Positions 44,515-54,255 of a DNA stretch of 64,000 nucleotides are shown in pieces; the first letter of the stretch is position 1, and each line of letters begins with the position of its first letter. The DNA comes from JAWKOK01 sp963765875 (GTDB lineage Bacteria; Chloroflexota; Anaerolineae; Caldilineales; Caldilineaceae): positions 1-64,000 of the forward strand of contig CAVXYK010000022.1 in assembly GCA_963765875.1 (NCBI GenBank). The letters are read 5' to 3'. A model generated the notes under the pieces. It was not told the origin of the DNA. It made no database searches and worked only from the letters and a program-made list of their open reading frames with translations. The translations under genes and the position numbers were made by a program.

Positions 44515-45672
44515 TCAATCCGACTGGCTGTAGCCAACGCAAAGCTGTTGCACCATCTCCTCGTCCATCTCAACGCCCAGACCCGGACCAGTCGGCACGG
44601 CGATGAAGCCGTCGACCTGGTCGATGGCCTCGTGGCAGAGATGTTCGCGCACAATGCTTGGCGTGCGATCGAACTCCATGACCGGATCCTGCTGATAGGG
44701 GAGGGCATTGCGGGCAGGTGGATTGGGGGCCAGCGTAGCAGCGACGTGAAGCGTGGCCGCGATCATGATCGGCGACCCCCAGACATGGGGATAGAGATGG
44801 ACGCCGAATGTGTTGGCGATGGCCGCGACTTTGACCATCTCGGTGATGCCGCCGACGTTGCCGATGTCCGGCTGGACAATATCAAAGACGCCCAGTTTGA
44901 AGGCGTCTCGGAACTCGTAGCGCGTGCGCAAAGTCTCGCCGCCGGCGATGGAGATGGGCACATTGGCCTTGACCTGGAGATAACCGTCCAGATCTTTGGC
45001 GTTGACCGGCTCTTCAAACCAGAGCAGATCGAGGTCGGCCAGACGACGCCCAATGCGAATGGCAGTAGATGCGTTGTAGCCTTGATTGGCATCAACCATG
45101 AGCTGAATGTCGGGGCCGATGGCCTCGCGAATGGACGCGACGCGGGCGACATCTTCGTCCAGCGATAGGCCGCCGACCTTGGTCTTCATACCCTTGAAGC
45201 CCAGGTCAACATAGCCACGCGCCTCATCGAGCAACCGGTCGGGAAACTCGCCCTCCGTGTAATAGAGGCCGGTGGCATAAGCCGCCACCTTGTCACGCAC
45301 GCGCCCACCGAGCAGATCGCAGACAGGCGCGTTCAGCACCTTGCCTGCGATATCCCAGAGTGCAATATCGATGGCGCTGATGGCGTTGCCGCCGATTCCA
45401 ACGGCATGGTTGGCATTGTAGAGAGCGCCGAACATGGACTGCCAGAGGCCGATACGATTGGTCGGGTCGGAGCCGATCAGCAGTGGGGCGAACGTATCGT
45501 GGATCAGCGCAGCCGCCGCCCCGCCGCAGCCCTCGCCCCAGCCGACAAGACCTGCGTCGGTGCTGATTTTGACGACGCCTACATTGCGCCGATCAATCCA
45601 GCCCTGGGACCAGCCGAAGGGTCGTTCCAGCTTACTCTCCAGTTGAAATGTCTCGATCTTGGTGATCTTCAT
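44515..45672 (-). CDS. Enolase-superfamily (mandelate racemase type) enzyme
   Basis: This 385-residue protein has the full catalytic set of the mandelate racemase subgroup: K163 and K165 (MKTKVG), metal ligands D194 (MVDANQGY), E220 (WFEEPV) and E246 (GGETLRT), then D269 (VQPDIGNVGG) and H296 (LYPHVWGS). With both the KxK and the His-Asp dyad it can act as a racemase or dehydratase on sugar acids. It is the best preserved of the three paralogues in the window. It is 275 bp downstream of the Zn-dehydrogenase gene on the same strand, and a palindromic repeat lies between them. Confidence 0.9.
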   Translation of the reverse strand: MKITKIETFQLESKLERPFGWSQGWIDRRNVGVVKISTDAGLVGWGEGCGGAAAALIHDTFAPLLIGSDPTNRIGLWQSMFGALYNANHAVGIGGNAISAIDIALWDIAGKVLNAPVCDLLGGRVRDKVAAYATGLYYTEGEFPDRLLDEARGYVDLGFKGMKTKVGGLSLDEDVARVASIREAIGPDIQLMVDANQGYNASTAIRIGRRLADLDLLWFEEPVNAKDLDGYLQVKANVPISIAGGETLRTRYEFRDAFKLGVFDIVQPDIGNVGGITEMVKVAAIANTFGVHLYPHVWGSPIMIAATLHVAATLAPNPPARNALPYQQDPVMEFDRTPSIVREHLCHEAIDQVDGFIAVPTGPGLGVEMDEEMVQQLCVGYSQSD

Positions 45673-45696
45673 GATATTGGTTTGCTCACTTGTCTT

Positions 45697-45791
45697 TCAC
45701 CACGGAGACACAGAGGGAGCACAGATTTCACGGAGAAAAACTCAAGAAAAATCTCTGTGATCTCCGTGCTCCCTCCGTGTCTCCGTGGTGA
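45697..45791. repeat. CACGGAGACACAGAG-word hairpin
   Basis: TCACCACGGAGACACAGAGG and the following GAGCACAGA pair with TCTGTGATCTCCGTGCTC and CCTCCGTGTCTCCGTGGTGA almost without mismatch. It lies between the Zn-dehydrogenase and the enolase-superfamily gene. Confidence 0.8.
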
Positions 45792-45947
45792 GATGTTTTT
45801 ACCAGAACGGCATTGCCCCGGGTCCACCAGGCGTGGTGCAGGATCAAACGATCCGGCTGCTTTCACTGCAAGGGCGGCGTATCGGCCTGGTAAAGATGGC
45901 CGTTCCACGCAACAGCACTGACAGAAGAGAACGCTCCTCAAACAAGA

Positions 45948-46967
45948 TCACCAATCGCTCCCATTAGGCAAGAACATGGCTTTCAGATCTTTCTTTGAGC
46001 GTAGGTTGGCAAAGACCGTTTCCCACTCGGCCAGTTCATAGTGTCCGGTGATGACCGGGTCAAACTGAAAGAGGCCGCGCTCCAGCAGATCGACTGCGTG
46101 CTCCCAAGTCTCGCGCCCATTCCAGCTCCAACTGCCGCGGATGTCGAGTTGGCCCAGACTGACCTGATCCAGGTTGATGTTGACGCTCTGACCCCATAGG
46201 CTGATGAAGACGATGACGCCCTTGCCTCCTGGACCTTCGTAGGCCTTGCGCGCACAGTCGATGGCGTGTTGAACGCCCAGTCCGCTGGCCGAGCATTCGA
46301 GCACAAACTCGGCCCCCTTGCCATTGGTGATCTCCATGACCGCTTCGCCCGGACCGTCTTCCGAATAGACAATGTGATCGGCGCCCACCTGTCGACCGAT
46401 CTCCAGGCGCATCTCGTCGCTCTTGAGCCCGACGAGGATGACCCGCCGCGCCCCGCAGATCTTGGCATACTGAACGACCATGATCCCCATAGGCCCAGGC
46501 CCAACGATCACCACATCGTCACCGACCTTGACCTGGCCCCGCTCCTGGATCAGGTGATGCGTGGCCACGATTAGCTCGGTCATGCCGGCGTGGATCAGGG
46601 GCACATTGTCGGAAATGCGGTAGATCACATGCTCCGGCACGCGGATGTAAGGAGCAAAGGCACCGTCGATGGTCACGCCCAGCCAGTCGCCGTCGCCGCA
46701 CTCGATGTCGGCCACAAAATGGTCACCTTCCTGCACACGCGTGACGTTCTTCCCGACTTGATGGGCAATGCCGGAGAACTCATGGCCCTGGGTCATGGGT
46801 GAGCGGTAGAAATGGCGGTCTTCCTGGATGAGCAGATCGCTGCCGCAAATGCCGGCGGCCGCGACTTTCATCAATACATCATTGGGGCCGATTTCCGGAA
46901 CTGGCACCTCGCATAGCTCGACGTGGCCGGGGCCATCGGCTGTTTTTCGGACCGCTTGCATATTCAT
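45948..46967 (-). CDS. Zinc-dependent medium-chain alcohol/polyol dehydrogenase
   Basis: This 339-residue MDR-family dehydrogenase is read from the ATG at 46967 (MNMQAVRKTADGPGHV) with GGAGAATCGTC upstream; a longer reading from 47270 has no support. Catalytic zinc residues are in GICGSD (Cys) and TQGHEFSG (His-Glu). The four-Cys structural zinc lobe is missing (IECGDGDW). The nucleotide motif is VGPGPMGIMVVQ. It probably oxidises a sugar alcohol or sugar acid with NAD(P). It is the first gene of the unit containing the enolase-superfamily gene and diverges from the urease operon. Confidence 0.85.
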   Translation of the reverse strand: MNMQAVRKTADGPGHVELCEVPVPEIGPNDVLMKVAAAGICGSDLLIQEDRHFYRSPMTQGHEFSGIAHQVGKNVTRVQEGDHFVADIECGDGDWLGVTIDGAFAPYIRVPEHVIYRISDNVPLIHAGMTELIVATHHLIQERGQVKVGDDVVIVGPGPMGIMVVQYAKICGARRVILVGLKSDEMRLEIGRQVGADHIVYSEDGPGEAVMEITNGKGAEFVLECSASGLGVQHAIDCARKAYEGPGGKGVIVFISLWGQSVNINLDQVSLGQLDIRGSWSWNGRETWEHAVDLLERGLFQFDPVITGHYELAEWETVFANLRSKKDLKAMFLPNGSDW

Positions 46968-47244
46968 CTGACGATTCTCCGTTTTGGCGGAAGGATTCTT
47001 GATAGCTCCGTATGCGTGTAAAAATTGCCCTTTGACACGCCAGCCACGCACACGGTACAACAACCATGGTTCAGTATCGATCTGCCAGCCAATCCTGTCA
47101 ATGTCGGGTTCATTGCAACCACTTTTGCGCCCATTCTGAGATACTATCCTTGACAAAGAAACATACAGATTGCACAAGAAGAGCGATAGGCATGTGTCGC
47201 CGAATGACCAAAGACATTGGTCTGCAAGATCGATACAATGGACT

Positions 47245-47989
47245 ATGCCCACGGACCAGCGACCAATCACGCTCTTGAGACTGCTTCATCTTGCCGACAG
47301 CGCACTGCCCATAGGCTCGGCTGCCCATTCCTACGGGTTCGAGACCTTGGTCTATGACGCGGATCTCACAGTAGAACAGTTAGACGATTTTTTCAAACGC
47401 TATTTGACGGAGGCGGCTACCGTAGAAGCGAGCTATTGCCGTCAAGCCTACGCAATAGGGGAGTCGCTATTGGACTCAAGAAGCACTGCTATCAATATGG
47501 ACTGGGGGACATGGTTGGCGCTCAATCGACGCCTCTCTGCACGCAAGATGGCCAGGGAAAGTCGTGATGCCAGCGCCACGCTCGGACGGCGTCTGATGCG
47601 CCTCATCCTGTCATTCGGAGACTGATGATCTGCTGCATCAGGCACTGGATTCGGCGAAGGGCACTGACCTTCACCATGCGACCGTATTTGGTCTTCTTGG
47701 CGGCCACTGGCAACTTGGCGAAGACGATACCGTGACCGCTCTCCTGCAGCAGATGTTGACAGGCCTTGTCTCAGCGTGCCAGCGGCTGATGCCATTGGGG
47801 CAGAACCGTGCTCAATCGATTATCTGGTCTCTTCAACCTGTGTTGTCCTCCGTCATGCAACGCAGTGCATTTGATCCGGAGAGTGGTGATGTCGTCGCGA
47901 CTGACTTCGAATTTGCTTCGTTCACGACATTGATCGACGTGGGCAGCATGCGCCACCCGACACTGCCCACCCGGCTCTTCATCAGTTGA
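47245..47989 (+). pseudogene. ureF: Urease accessory protein UreF, one frameshift
   Basis: UreF works with UreD and UreG to load nickel into urease. The frame from 47245 (MPTDQRPITLLRLLHLADSA, LPIGSAAHSYGFE) is typical of UreF. At 47622-47626 an extra T ends the frame at 47625; without it translation continues as DDLLHQALDSAKGTDLHHA to the stop at 47987. The repaired protein is 247 residues, normal length. It is the first gene of the operon and ends 7 bp before ureD. Since the following urease genes look functional, a sequencing error is plausible. Confidence 0.85.
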
Positions 47990-47996
47990 AATCGAA

Positions 47997-48953
47997 ATGC
48001 GCGTGATTCCCAATTCTGCTGACATCAAACCGATCGGGAAGCCGGCCCTGGATATCGTAGCCGATGCGTCCTCTCACACGGGCATGGGATCGACACAGGA
48101 GTTGGTAGGGTTCCTGAATCTGCGATTCCGCACTACTGAACGGGCTGGCGGATCGCATACTGTTGTCGACACTCTCGGTCAGAATCCGCCGCTGCGAATG
48201 GTCCGCGCGTTTTCTCAATCGGATACCAGCGCGTTGGTTCATTTGCACAACATCTCCGGCGGTGTCCTTGGCGGCGACCAACTGGCGGTGACAGCCCATG
48301 TTGGACCTGGAGCACGCGCGCAGGTCACGACGACCGGAGCGACGCGCGTCTACCGCCACCGCATCGGCCGCCGCGACGCGCAACAGCTCACGCAATTCTC
48401 TGTCGCTGCCGGCGGGTTGCTGGAATATTTGCCGGATCCGCTTATCCCTTACGCCGGATCCCGCTATCGCCAGAGGACGAGTTTTGATCTGGAAGAAGAT
48501 GCCGGCCTCTTTGCGTGGGATATGGTCACGCCCGGCCGCGAAGCCAGCGGTGAAATTTTCGACTATGAGCATCTGGAGATTGAAAGCCGTGTCACCGTCC
48601 AGGGCGAACCGATAGCCTTCGAGAAAATGCGCCTGGCGCCATCGGAACACCCCCCTACTTCGCCGCTGGAGATGGGACGTTTCCGTAGCTTTGCCACATT
48701 GCTGATTTGTCGGGCCGGTCACCCTTCGACAGGTTGGCGCCTGCTCGAAAAGCAATTGACCGCACTGGCCGACGAATATACCGTTCAGAACGAGACTATC
48801 TGGGGGGTCAGCACATTGGTTGCAGATGGGCTGATCGTACGCGGACTGGCTCGTGAAGGCCGCAAATTGACCACAGCGTTGCCTCACTTCTGGCGTTACG
48901 CCAAACGAGGGATCTACGAGCTTGAGGCAATTTTGCCGCGCAAGATCTATTGA
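47997..48953 (+). CDS. ureD: Urease accessory protein UreD (UreH)
   Basis: This 318-residue scaffold protein of the urease activation complex binds apo-urease and recruits UreF and UreG. Family features are the TTERAGGSHTVV start of the beta core, NISGGVLGGDQL, and ARAQVTTTGATRVYR, all typical of UreD. The start follows ureF by 7 bp. It precedes the structural genes ureABC, with an AGGAG site for ureA 8 bp before that ATG. Confidence 0.9.
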   Translation: MRVIPNSADIKPIGKPALDIVADASSHTGMGSTQELVGFLNLRFRTTERAGGSHTVVDTLGQNPPLRMVRAFSQSDTSALVHLHNISGGVLGGDQLAVTAHVGPGARAQVTTTGATRVYRHRIGRRDAQQLTQFSVAAGGLLEYLPDPLIPYAGSRYRQRTSFDLEEDAGLFAWDMVTPGREASGEIFDYEHLEIESRVTVQGEPIAFEKMRLAPSEHPPTSPLEMGRFRSFATLLICRAGHPSTGWRLLEKQLTALADEYTVQNETIWGVSTLVADGLIVRGLAREGRKLTTALPHFWRYAKRGIYELEAILPRKIY

Positions 48954-48977
48954 CAATGTTCCAGGAGATAACTACCG

Positions 48978-49280
48978 ATGCACCTAACCGATCGTGAGCA
49001 AGAAAAGCTATTGATAAGTGTCGCCGCCGACCTTGCCCGAAAACGGAAAGCCCGTGGCCTCAAGCTCAACTACCCCGAGGCAATGGCCGTCATCACGGCA
49101 GAGATTCTCGAAGCGGCACGCGACGGAAAGAGTGTGGCCGAGATCATGACCTTTGGCGAAACGATCCTAAGCCGGGACGATGTGATGGACGGTATCGAGT
49201 CGATGATCCCCGAGGTCCAGGTCGAAGCTACATTTCCCGACGGGACAAAGCTGGTCACAGTCCACGATCCCATTCGCTGA
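48978..49280 (+). CDS. ureA: Urease gamma subunit
   Basis: This 100-residue small subunit is part of the (UreABC)3 urease that hydrolyses urea to ammonia and carbamate. The sequence MHLTDREQEKLLISVAADLA, LNYPEAMAVI and EVQVEATFPDGTKLVTVHDP is diagnostic. AGGAG lies upstream. The length matches the family. It is separate from ureB, as in most bacteria. Confidence 0.97.
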   Translation: MHLTDREQEKLLISVAADLARKRKARGLKLNYPEAMAVITAEILEAARDGKSVAEIMTFGETILSRDDVMDGIESMIPEVQVEATFPDGTKLVTVHDPIR

Positions 49281-49321
49281 ACCTCAACAATAATCCACGA
49301 CGCATATAGAAAGGAAATGCC

Positions 49322-49702
49322 ATGAAACCGGGGGAAATACTCGTCGCTGAGGGTCCACCGATTGACGCGAACGCGGGGCGTTCGATGGTGACATTGCTGA
49401 TACAAAATACAGGGGATCGCCCAATCCAGGTTGGTAGTCACTTTCATTTCTTTGAAGCCAACCGGGCGTTGCACTTTGACCGAGCGTCGGCCTACGGCAT
49501 GCGACTAAACGTTGCCGCGGGCACCGCCATCCGTTTTGAGCCGGGTGAGGAGAAGGAGATTACGGTCGTCTCGCTGGGCGGAACCCGCGAGGTCTACGGA
49601 AACAACGGACTGGTGATGGGCGTTTTGGATGAACCTGTGAACAAGGCGAAGGCGCTGGCGGCCATAGCCGACCAGGGGTTTTTGAATCAGGAAACGGAGT
49701 AA
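49322..49702 (+). CDS. ureB: Urease beta subunit
   Basis: This 126-residue structural subunit carries the family motifs MKPGEILVAEGPPIDANAGR, QVGSHFHFFEAN and RFEPGEEKEITVV. AAAGGAA precedes the ATG. It is slightly longer than usual because of the C-terminal NKAKALAAIADQG tail. It ends 7 bp before ureC. Confidence 0.96.
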   Translation: MKPGEILVAEGPPIDANAGRSMVTLLIQNTGDRPIQVGSHFHFFEANRALHFDRASAYGMRLNVAAGTAIRFEPGEEKEITVVSLGGTREVYGNNGLVMGVLDEPVNKAKALAAIADQGFLNQETE

Positions 49703-49709
49703 AGAGTCT

Positions 49710-51435
49710 ATGACGCTTCCAATCGACCGCGCAACCTATGCCAGTCTATATGGGCCGACCGTCGGAGACCGTGTACGCCTGGCCGACAGCGAACTACTCA
49801 TCGAAATTGAAGCAGACTACACAACCTACGGCGACGAGATCTCGTTCGGCGGAGGCAAAGTCATCCGTGACGGCATGGGGCAAAGCAGCACAGCCCTGCG
49901 TGAGACCGAGCAGGGCGCCCTCGACTTGGTCATCACCAACGCAGTCATCCTTGACCATTGGGGCATCGTCAAGGCCGACATCGGCGTCAAGGACGGGCGC
50001 ATTGTCAAAGTCGGCAAGGCGGGCAACCCGGCGACCATGGATGGGGTCGACCTGGCGTTAGTGGTCGGTCCGGCAACGGAGGTCGTCGCCGGTGAGCATC
50101 TCATCGTCACTGCGGGCGGCGTTGATGCCCACATTCATTTCATTGCTCCGCAGCAGATCACCGAGGCCATCAGCAGCGGAATCACCACCATGCTGGGCGG
50201 TGGAACCGGCCCGGCAACCGGAACCAATGCAACGACGTGCACACCAGGTTCGTGGAATATTGCCCGCATGTTGCAGGCGGCGGAAGCATGGCCGGTCAAT
50301 TTCGGCTTTCTGGGCAAAGGCAATGCATCATCGCAGGATCCACTGGTCGAACAGCTTATCGCAGGGGCCTGCGGGCTCAAACTGCACGAGGATCTGGGGC
50401 ACTACACCTGCAGCCATCGATACCTGTCTTCGTGTGGCAGACCTATATGATGTCCAGGTCGCCATTCACACAGACACGTTAAATGAAGCCGGTTTTGTCG
50501 AGGACACCATTGCCGCTATCGCCGGACGGACAATCCACACCTACCACACCGAAGGGGCCGGCGGTGGCCATGCGCCGGATATCATGCGCATTGCCGGATA
50601 TCCATATATATTGCCGTCATCGACCAACCCGACTCGCCCCTACACGGTCAACACGATTGCAGAACATCTTGATATGTTGATGGTCTGCCACCACCTGAAT
50701 CCTCAGGTACCCGAAGATGTCGCCTTTGCCGAAAGCCGCATCCGTGCAGAGACAATTGCCGCCGAAGATATTCTGCACGACATGGGCGTGCTGAGCATGA
50801 TCGCCAGCGACTCGCAGGCCATGGGACGTGTGGGCGAGGTCATCATGCGCACGTGGCAGACCGCGCACAAGATGAAGGTTCAGCGTGGCGCCCTCTCCGG
50901 CGACTCGGCGCAGAACGACAATCAGCGCGCCAAACGATATGTGGCCAAGTACACCATCAACCCTGCGCTCGCCCATGGGATTGGCCATGAGATCGGCTCA
51001 ATCGAGCCCGGAAAACTGGCCGACCTAGTTCTGTGGAAGCCTTCCATGTTCGGCGCGAAACCGGAAATGGTGATCAAAGGTGGGTTTATTGCCTGGAGTG
51101 TGATGGGCGACGCCAATGCCTCGATACCAACGCCTCAGCCTGTCCTCTATCGCCCCATGTTCGGCTCATTCGGCAAAGCGATTGCCCCGACCAGTCTTAC
51201 TTTCTGCTCGGAGGTGGCCTGCGATGCCGGCATTGGCGAGCAACTCGGTCTGGAAAAGTCAGTGGTTCCGGTACGCGATTGTCGTAGCGTCGGGAAAGCC
51301 GACATGATCCACAACGATGCCATGCCCACGATAGAAATCGACCCCGAGACCTACGAAGTGCGGGCCGACGGTGAGCTACTCACCTGTGAACCAGCTGAAG
51401 TGCTCCCAATGGCTCAACGATATTTCCTCTTCTAG
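49710..51435 (+). pseudogene. ureC: Urease alpha (catalytic) subunit, one frameshift
   Basis: The catalytic subunit would be 574 residues after correction. The first part contains the nickel-binding DAHIHF and the carbamylated Lys in GLKLHED. At about 50394 an extra C (GATCTGG instead of GATTGG-like) breaks the frame; the other frame continues as WGTTPAAIDTC and runs to the stop at 51435. It keeps the active-site flap VCHHLNPQVPEDVAFAESRI, nickel ligands in HTDTLNE and HTYHTEGAGGGHAPD, and the catalytic RAETIAAEDILHDMG. All active-site residues are intact, so the break is either recent or an assembly error. Confidence 0.92.
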
Positions 51436-51525
51436 CAGGTTATCGGTGACACGATATGCCAGTTCATTTATACGACGGTTCCCTCAAGCCAAGAGATGAG
51501 TTTAAGCACCCTTTGGAGCCACAAA

Positions 51526-52779
51526 ATGCCCGAATTTTCCGAATTTCGCCCGCTACGTTTGGGTGTTGCCGGACCGGTCGGCAGCGGCAAGACTACGTTG
51601 GTTGAATGCCTGAGTCGATCCCTCTCTCAAACCTACGAGGTCGCGGTCGTAACTAATGACATCTACACCCAGGAAGATGCTGAATTCCTACGTCGGCGCG
51701 GCGTGCTGCCGGAAGACCGGGTGCGTGGCGTGGAGACAGGCGGATGCCCGCATTCGGCGATTCGCGATGATGCCTCAATGAATCTTGAAGCGGTGACCGC
51801 GCTGGAGGAGCAATTTCCCCAGCTTGACCTGATTCTGCTGGAAAGCGGCGGCAACAATCTAGCCGCTGCGTTCAGTCCCGAGTTGGTCGATGTTTGGATC
51901 TATGTGATTGACGTCTCAGCAGGTGACAAAATTCCCCGCAAGGGCGGACCCGGTGTCACCCGCTCCGACCTGCTTGTCATCAACAAAATCGACCTGGCGC
52001 CCATGGTCGGTGCCTCCCTGGAAGTGATGGCACGTGACGCCAGCAAGGCACGTGGTGACCGTCCCTTCATCTTCTGCAATCTGCGTGACGACCTGGGCCT
52101 GGCCGATGTCATCGCCTGGATCGAACCGCAGCTTCAACCGGATGCAGTTCGCCAGCCCCGCCAATGGGATGGACGTCTCGAGTTCACGGGCCCTGTCGAG
52201 TATCTCTCTCATGGCCATCTGCACAGCACTCAATTTGAACGACGTCTGGCCCAGTTACTACCGGATCGCTACCGAGATCAGCCGGCGTCGGCCAAACCAA
52301 TGCCCGGAGCCGCCGAGATCCAATTGGCCGAGGATGGCAGCGTAGCTTGGGATCACATGTGGGGCAACTTCTGCGACCTTGCACTGGCCGGCGGGCCGGC
52401 ACACCGTGACACCCTGCTGGAACCGGTGACCCCAGAGGACGTGGCGGCCAACCCGGCGGGCTATGCCAGAGTTGTCGACGAACTGAAGCGAGGCATTGAG
52501 CTGATCACGCGGTTAGAAGTCAAACGCGATGTCGAATTGGGCTGGATCGGTCTGGTCTGTGAAAACGAAGAGATGGCGCTGTGGATGCTGCGAGCCATCA
52601 TTGTGGAGAACATTTGCGTGCGTCGGTCCGGCGCCGTGCTCTTCCTGCCCGCCGGACCCGACTTCCGCCTGCATCATGAGATCAAAAGCGTAATCACGGT
52701 CGTGGCCAAGACGCATCACTATTGGACGGAGCATGTCAGCGCAATGGCCCAGCGCGAGATGGTCACCGCCAGTCCCTGA
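51526..52779 (+). CDS. ureG: UreG GTPase fused to an extra ~200-residue C-terminal domain
   Basis: UreG supplies GTP hydrolysis for nickel insertion. Residues 1-205 (from the ATG at 51526, GGAG eight bases upstream) are a complete UreG: P-loop GVAGPVGSGKTTL, TNDIYTQEDAEFL, ETGGCPHSAIRDDASMN, ESGGNNLAAAFSPELVD and NKIDLAP. Normal UreG stops here. This protein continues for about 200 residues with a His-rich link (LSHGHLHST), WDHMWGNFCDLALAGGPAHR, a VVDELKRGIELITRLE helix, and a final motif VVAKTHHYWTEHV. I do not recognise the added domain with certainty. No ureE is present. Alternative starts are 51496 and, in another frame, 51456. Confidence 0.9.
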   Translation: MPEFSEFRPLRLGVAGPVGSGKTTLVECLSRSLSQTYEVAVVTNDIYTQEDAEFLRRRGVLPEDRVRGVETGGCPHSAIRDDASMNLEAVTALEEQFPQLDLILLESGGNNLAAAFSPELVDVWIYVIDVSAGDKIPRKGGPGVTRSDLLVINKIDLAPMVGASLEVMARDASKARGDRPFIFCNLRDDLGLADVIAWIEPQLQPDAVRQPRQWDGRLEFTGPVEYLSHGHLHSTQFERRLAQLLPDRYRDQPASAKPMPGAAEIQLAEDGSVAWDHMWGNFCDLALAGGPAHRDTLLEPVTPEDVAANPAGYARVVDELKRGIELITRLEVKRDVELGWIGLVCENEEMALWMLRAIIVENICVRRSGAVLFLPAGPDFRLHHEIKSVITVVAKTHHYWTEHVSAMAQREMVTASP

Positions 52780-52784
52780 TGGTC

Positions 52785-52831
52785 AAAATCCGCCAAAGCT
52801 ACATACGATTGTGGCGCTTTGGCGGATTTTT
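52785..52831 (+). terminator. Rho-independent-type terminator of the urease operon
   Basis: AAAATCCGCCAAAGC (52785-52799) pairs perfectly with GCTTTGGCGGATTTT (52816-52830), ending in TTTTT, only 5 bp after the ureG-fusion stop. Confidence 0.88.
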
Positions 52832-53279
52832 AGCAGATTTTGACTCTCGAAGCAGGATTCAGCTATCGTTACCAGCTTTCCCAGTCGCTCAATGCCGCCC
52901 GGGCAACAACCACTTTCTCACAGAGATGGGCAAGATTGTCGTTGTCCCCTTTTTGAAGGCATTGACTAGGTCACCCTCCAGTTCAGCAACCTCTAGACGT
53001 AGATAGAAGTCCAACATCTCCTTGAGATGAACCAGCACATCTTGCCCTTCAGGGTGGAATGGTTGTTGGTGGCGTTGGCGTCGGGAAACTCAAGACCCCG
53101 CCGAAGCCAGGCAACCGGTATTTTCAGCACTTCAGCGCGGAACGCAGACTGAATGATCTTGGCTTCATCCGCCTGGACATTTGCTTGTCGCATTCAGTTT
53201 CGATCTGGTGGCCGAGGCTGTCAACGTCCGCTTCGAGATCCAATTTGTCTACGATTGGTAAGTGGATCAGCGAACGCGT
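52832..53279. other. Intergenic region, no recognisable gene
   Basis: This 448-bp gap holds short frames on both strands but no recognisable product. A minus-strand frame (52993-53193, containing AKIIQSAFRAEVLKI) might be a gene relic. It is bounded by two terminators. Confidence 0.4.
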
Positions 53280-53311
53280 AGACGTCTGACTTCTGCAGAA
53301 GTCAGACGTCT
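53280..53311. terminator. Perfect 32-bp palindrome, bidirectional terminator
   Basis: AGACGTCTGACTTCTG and CAGAAGTCAGACGTCT are exact reverse complements with no loop, followed by TTT on the plus strand. It lies 21 bp after the stop of the minus-strand hydrolase gene. Confidence 0.75.
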
Positions 53312-53332
53312 TTCCCTCGGGACACGAACCAC

Positions 53333-54049
53333 TCAGCCGATCTCTGGCTGAGCGACGATTCGATTCAACAGTTCTGCCAGTTCGTATGGATGGCTTTCCA
53401 TCGGGACATGGCCGGTGTGCAATTCATAGTAGTGCCATCCGTCATCTGTTTGCGCCGATTGGGCAGCATATACGATGGGCTCGCCCAACAGAAGCAGATC
53501 CTTCTCCTCCGTGCAGAAGATAAACGTTCGGGGCAGAGACAATGCGGAGGGGTTGTTTGACTTAACGGGCTGCAGTCCGGTTTTGAGCGGCTGATACGTG
53601 TACCTCGGATCGGGATCCTCATCAGGATTTGGAATATGTGGCACTTTCCAGCCATCGCCGTCCCCTTCAGCCAGTGCTATGAGCTGCGTTGTGAGCGCTG
53701 TACCCAAGAGATCGACAAGTGACTCTCCATCTTTGGGAACATAGGCATCGAGATAGACAAGACGGGAGAGACGCTCAGGAATTAGGTCGGCCACGCCGGT
53801 GATGACCATGCCGCTATAGCTGTAGCCCACCAGAGTCACATCGGTCAACTCCTCAAATTGAATCACATTGACCACATCGGTGATAAACGTATCCAAGTCA
53901 ACATCCGGATGCGCCAGATGCACACGTTCGCCGAGCCCAGTGAAAGTCGGTGTGTACACTGTGTGTCCATTGGCGCGAAGCAGATCAGCCACCTGCTGCC
54001 ATTGCCAACCGCCGGCAAACCCACCATGACAGAGTAAAAATGTAGCCAT
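53333..54049 (-). CDS. Alpha/beta hydrolase
   Basis: This 238-residue hydrolase has the HG oxyanion motif FLLCHGGFAGGWQW, nucleophile S98 in GYSYSGMV and the catalytic His in HTGHVPMESHP. It resembles the EstC/methyl-salicylate-esterase-like group. GGAGTGCTCG precedes the ATG. The substrate is unknown. It is only remotely similar to the cassette hydrolase at 34813. Confidence 0.85.
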   Translation of the reverse strand: MATFLLCHGGFAGGWQWQQVADLLRANGHTVYTPTFTGLGERVHLAHPDVDLDTFITDVVNVIQFEELTDVTLVGYSYSGMVITGVADLIPERLSRLVYLDAYVPKDGESLVDLLGTALTTQLIALAEGDGDGWKVPHIPNPDEDPDPRYTYQPLKTGLQPVKSNNPSALSLPRTFIFCTEEKDLLLLGEPIVYAAQSAQTDDGWHYYELHTGHVPMESHPYELAELLNRIVAQPEIG

Positions 54050-54255
54050 CGAGCACTCCTCCTTGCAAGGCTATTTGGCCTCATCTGAATCCAAGCGCAG
54101 TAGTTTAACCGCGCCTATACGGCAAAAGGGATCTTGTGTCTGCTCGGCAAGCATCAATCAGATCCACAACAAAGATCGGAAAATCCAAGGGCATGGATTT
54201 CACCATACAAGTGGCTACAAAATGTCCACACGAAACGTCCCTATCGCACTTCCCG

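Noticed and set aside
46968..47270. 101-residue N-terminal extension of the Zn-dehydrogenase
   Set aside because: It crosses the divergent promoter region and overlaps the ureF start; homology begins at 46967.
51456..51545. Alternative UreG start at 51456 in another frame (MPVHLYDGSLK...)
   Set aside because: It would need a frameshift to join UreG, while the ATG at 51526 has a good GGAG site and starts directly before conserved UreG sequence. It is kept as an alternative only.
52993..53193. Minus-strand frame in the gap after the urease operon
   Set aside because: It has no recognisable domain or ribosome-binding site; it may be a relic but cannot be supported.
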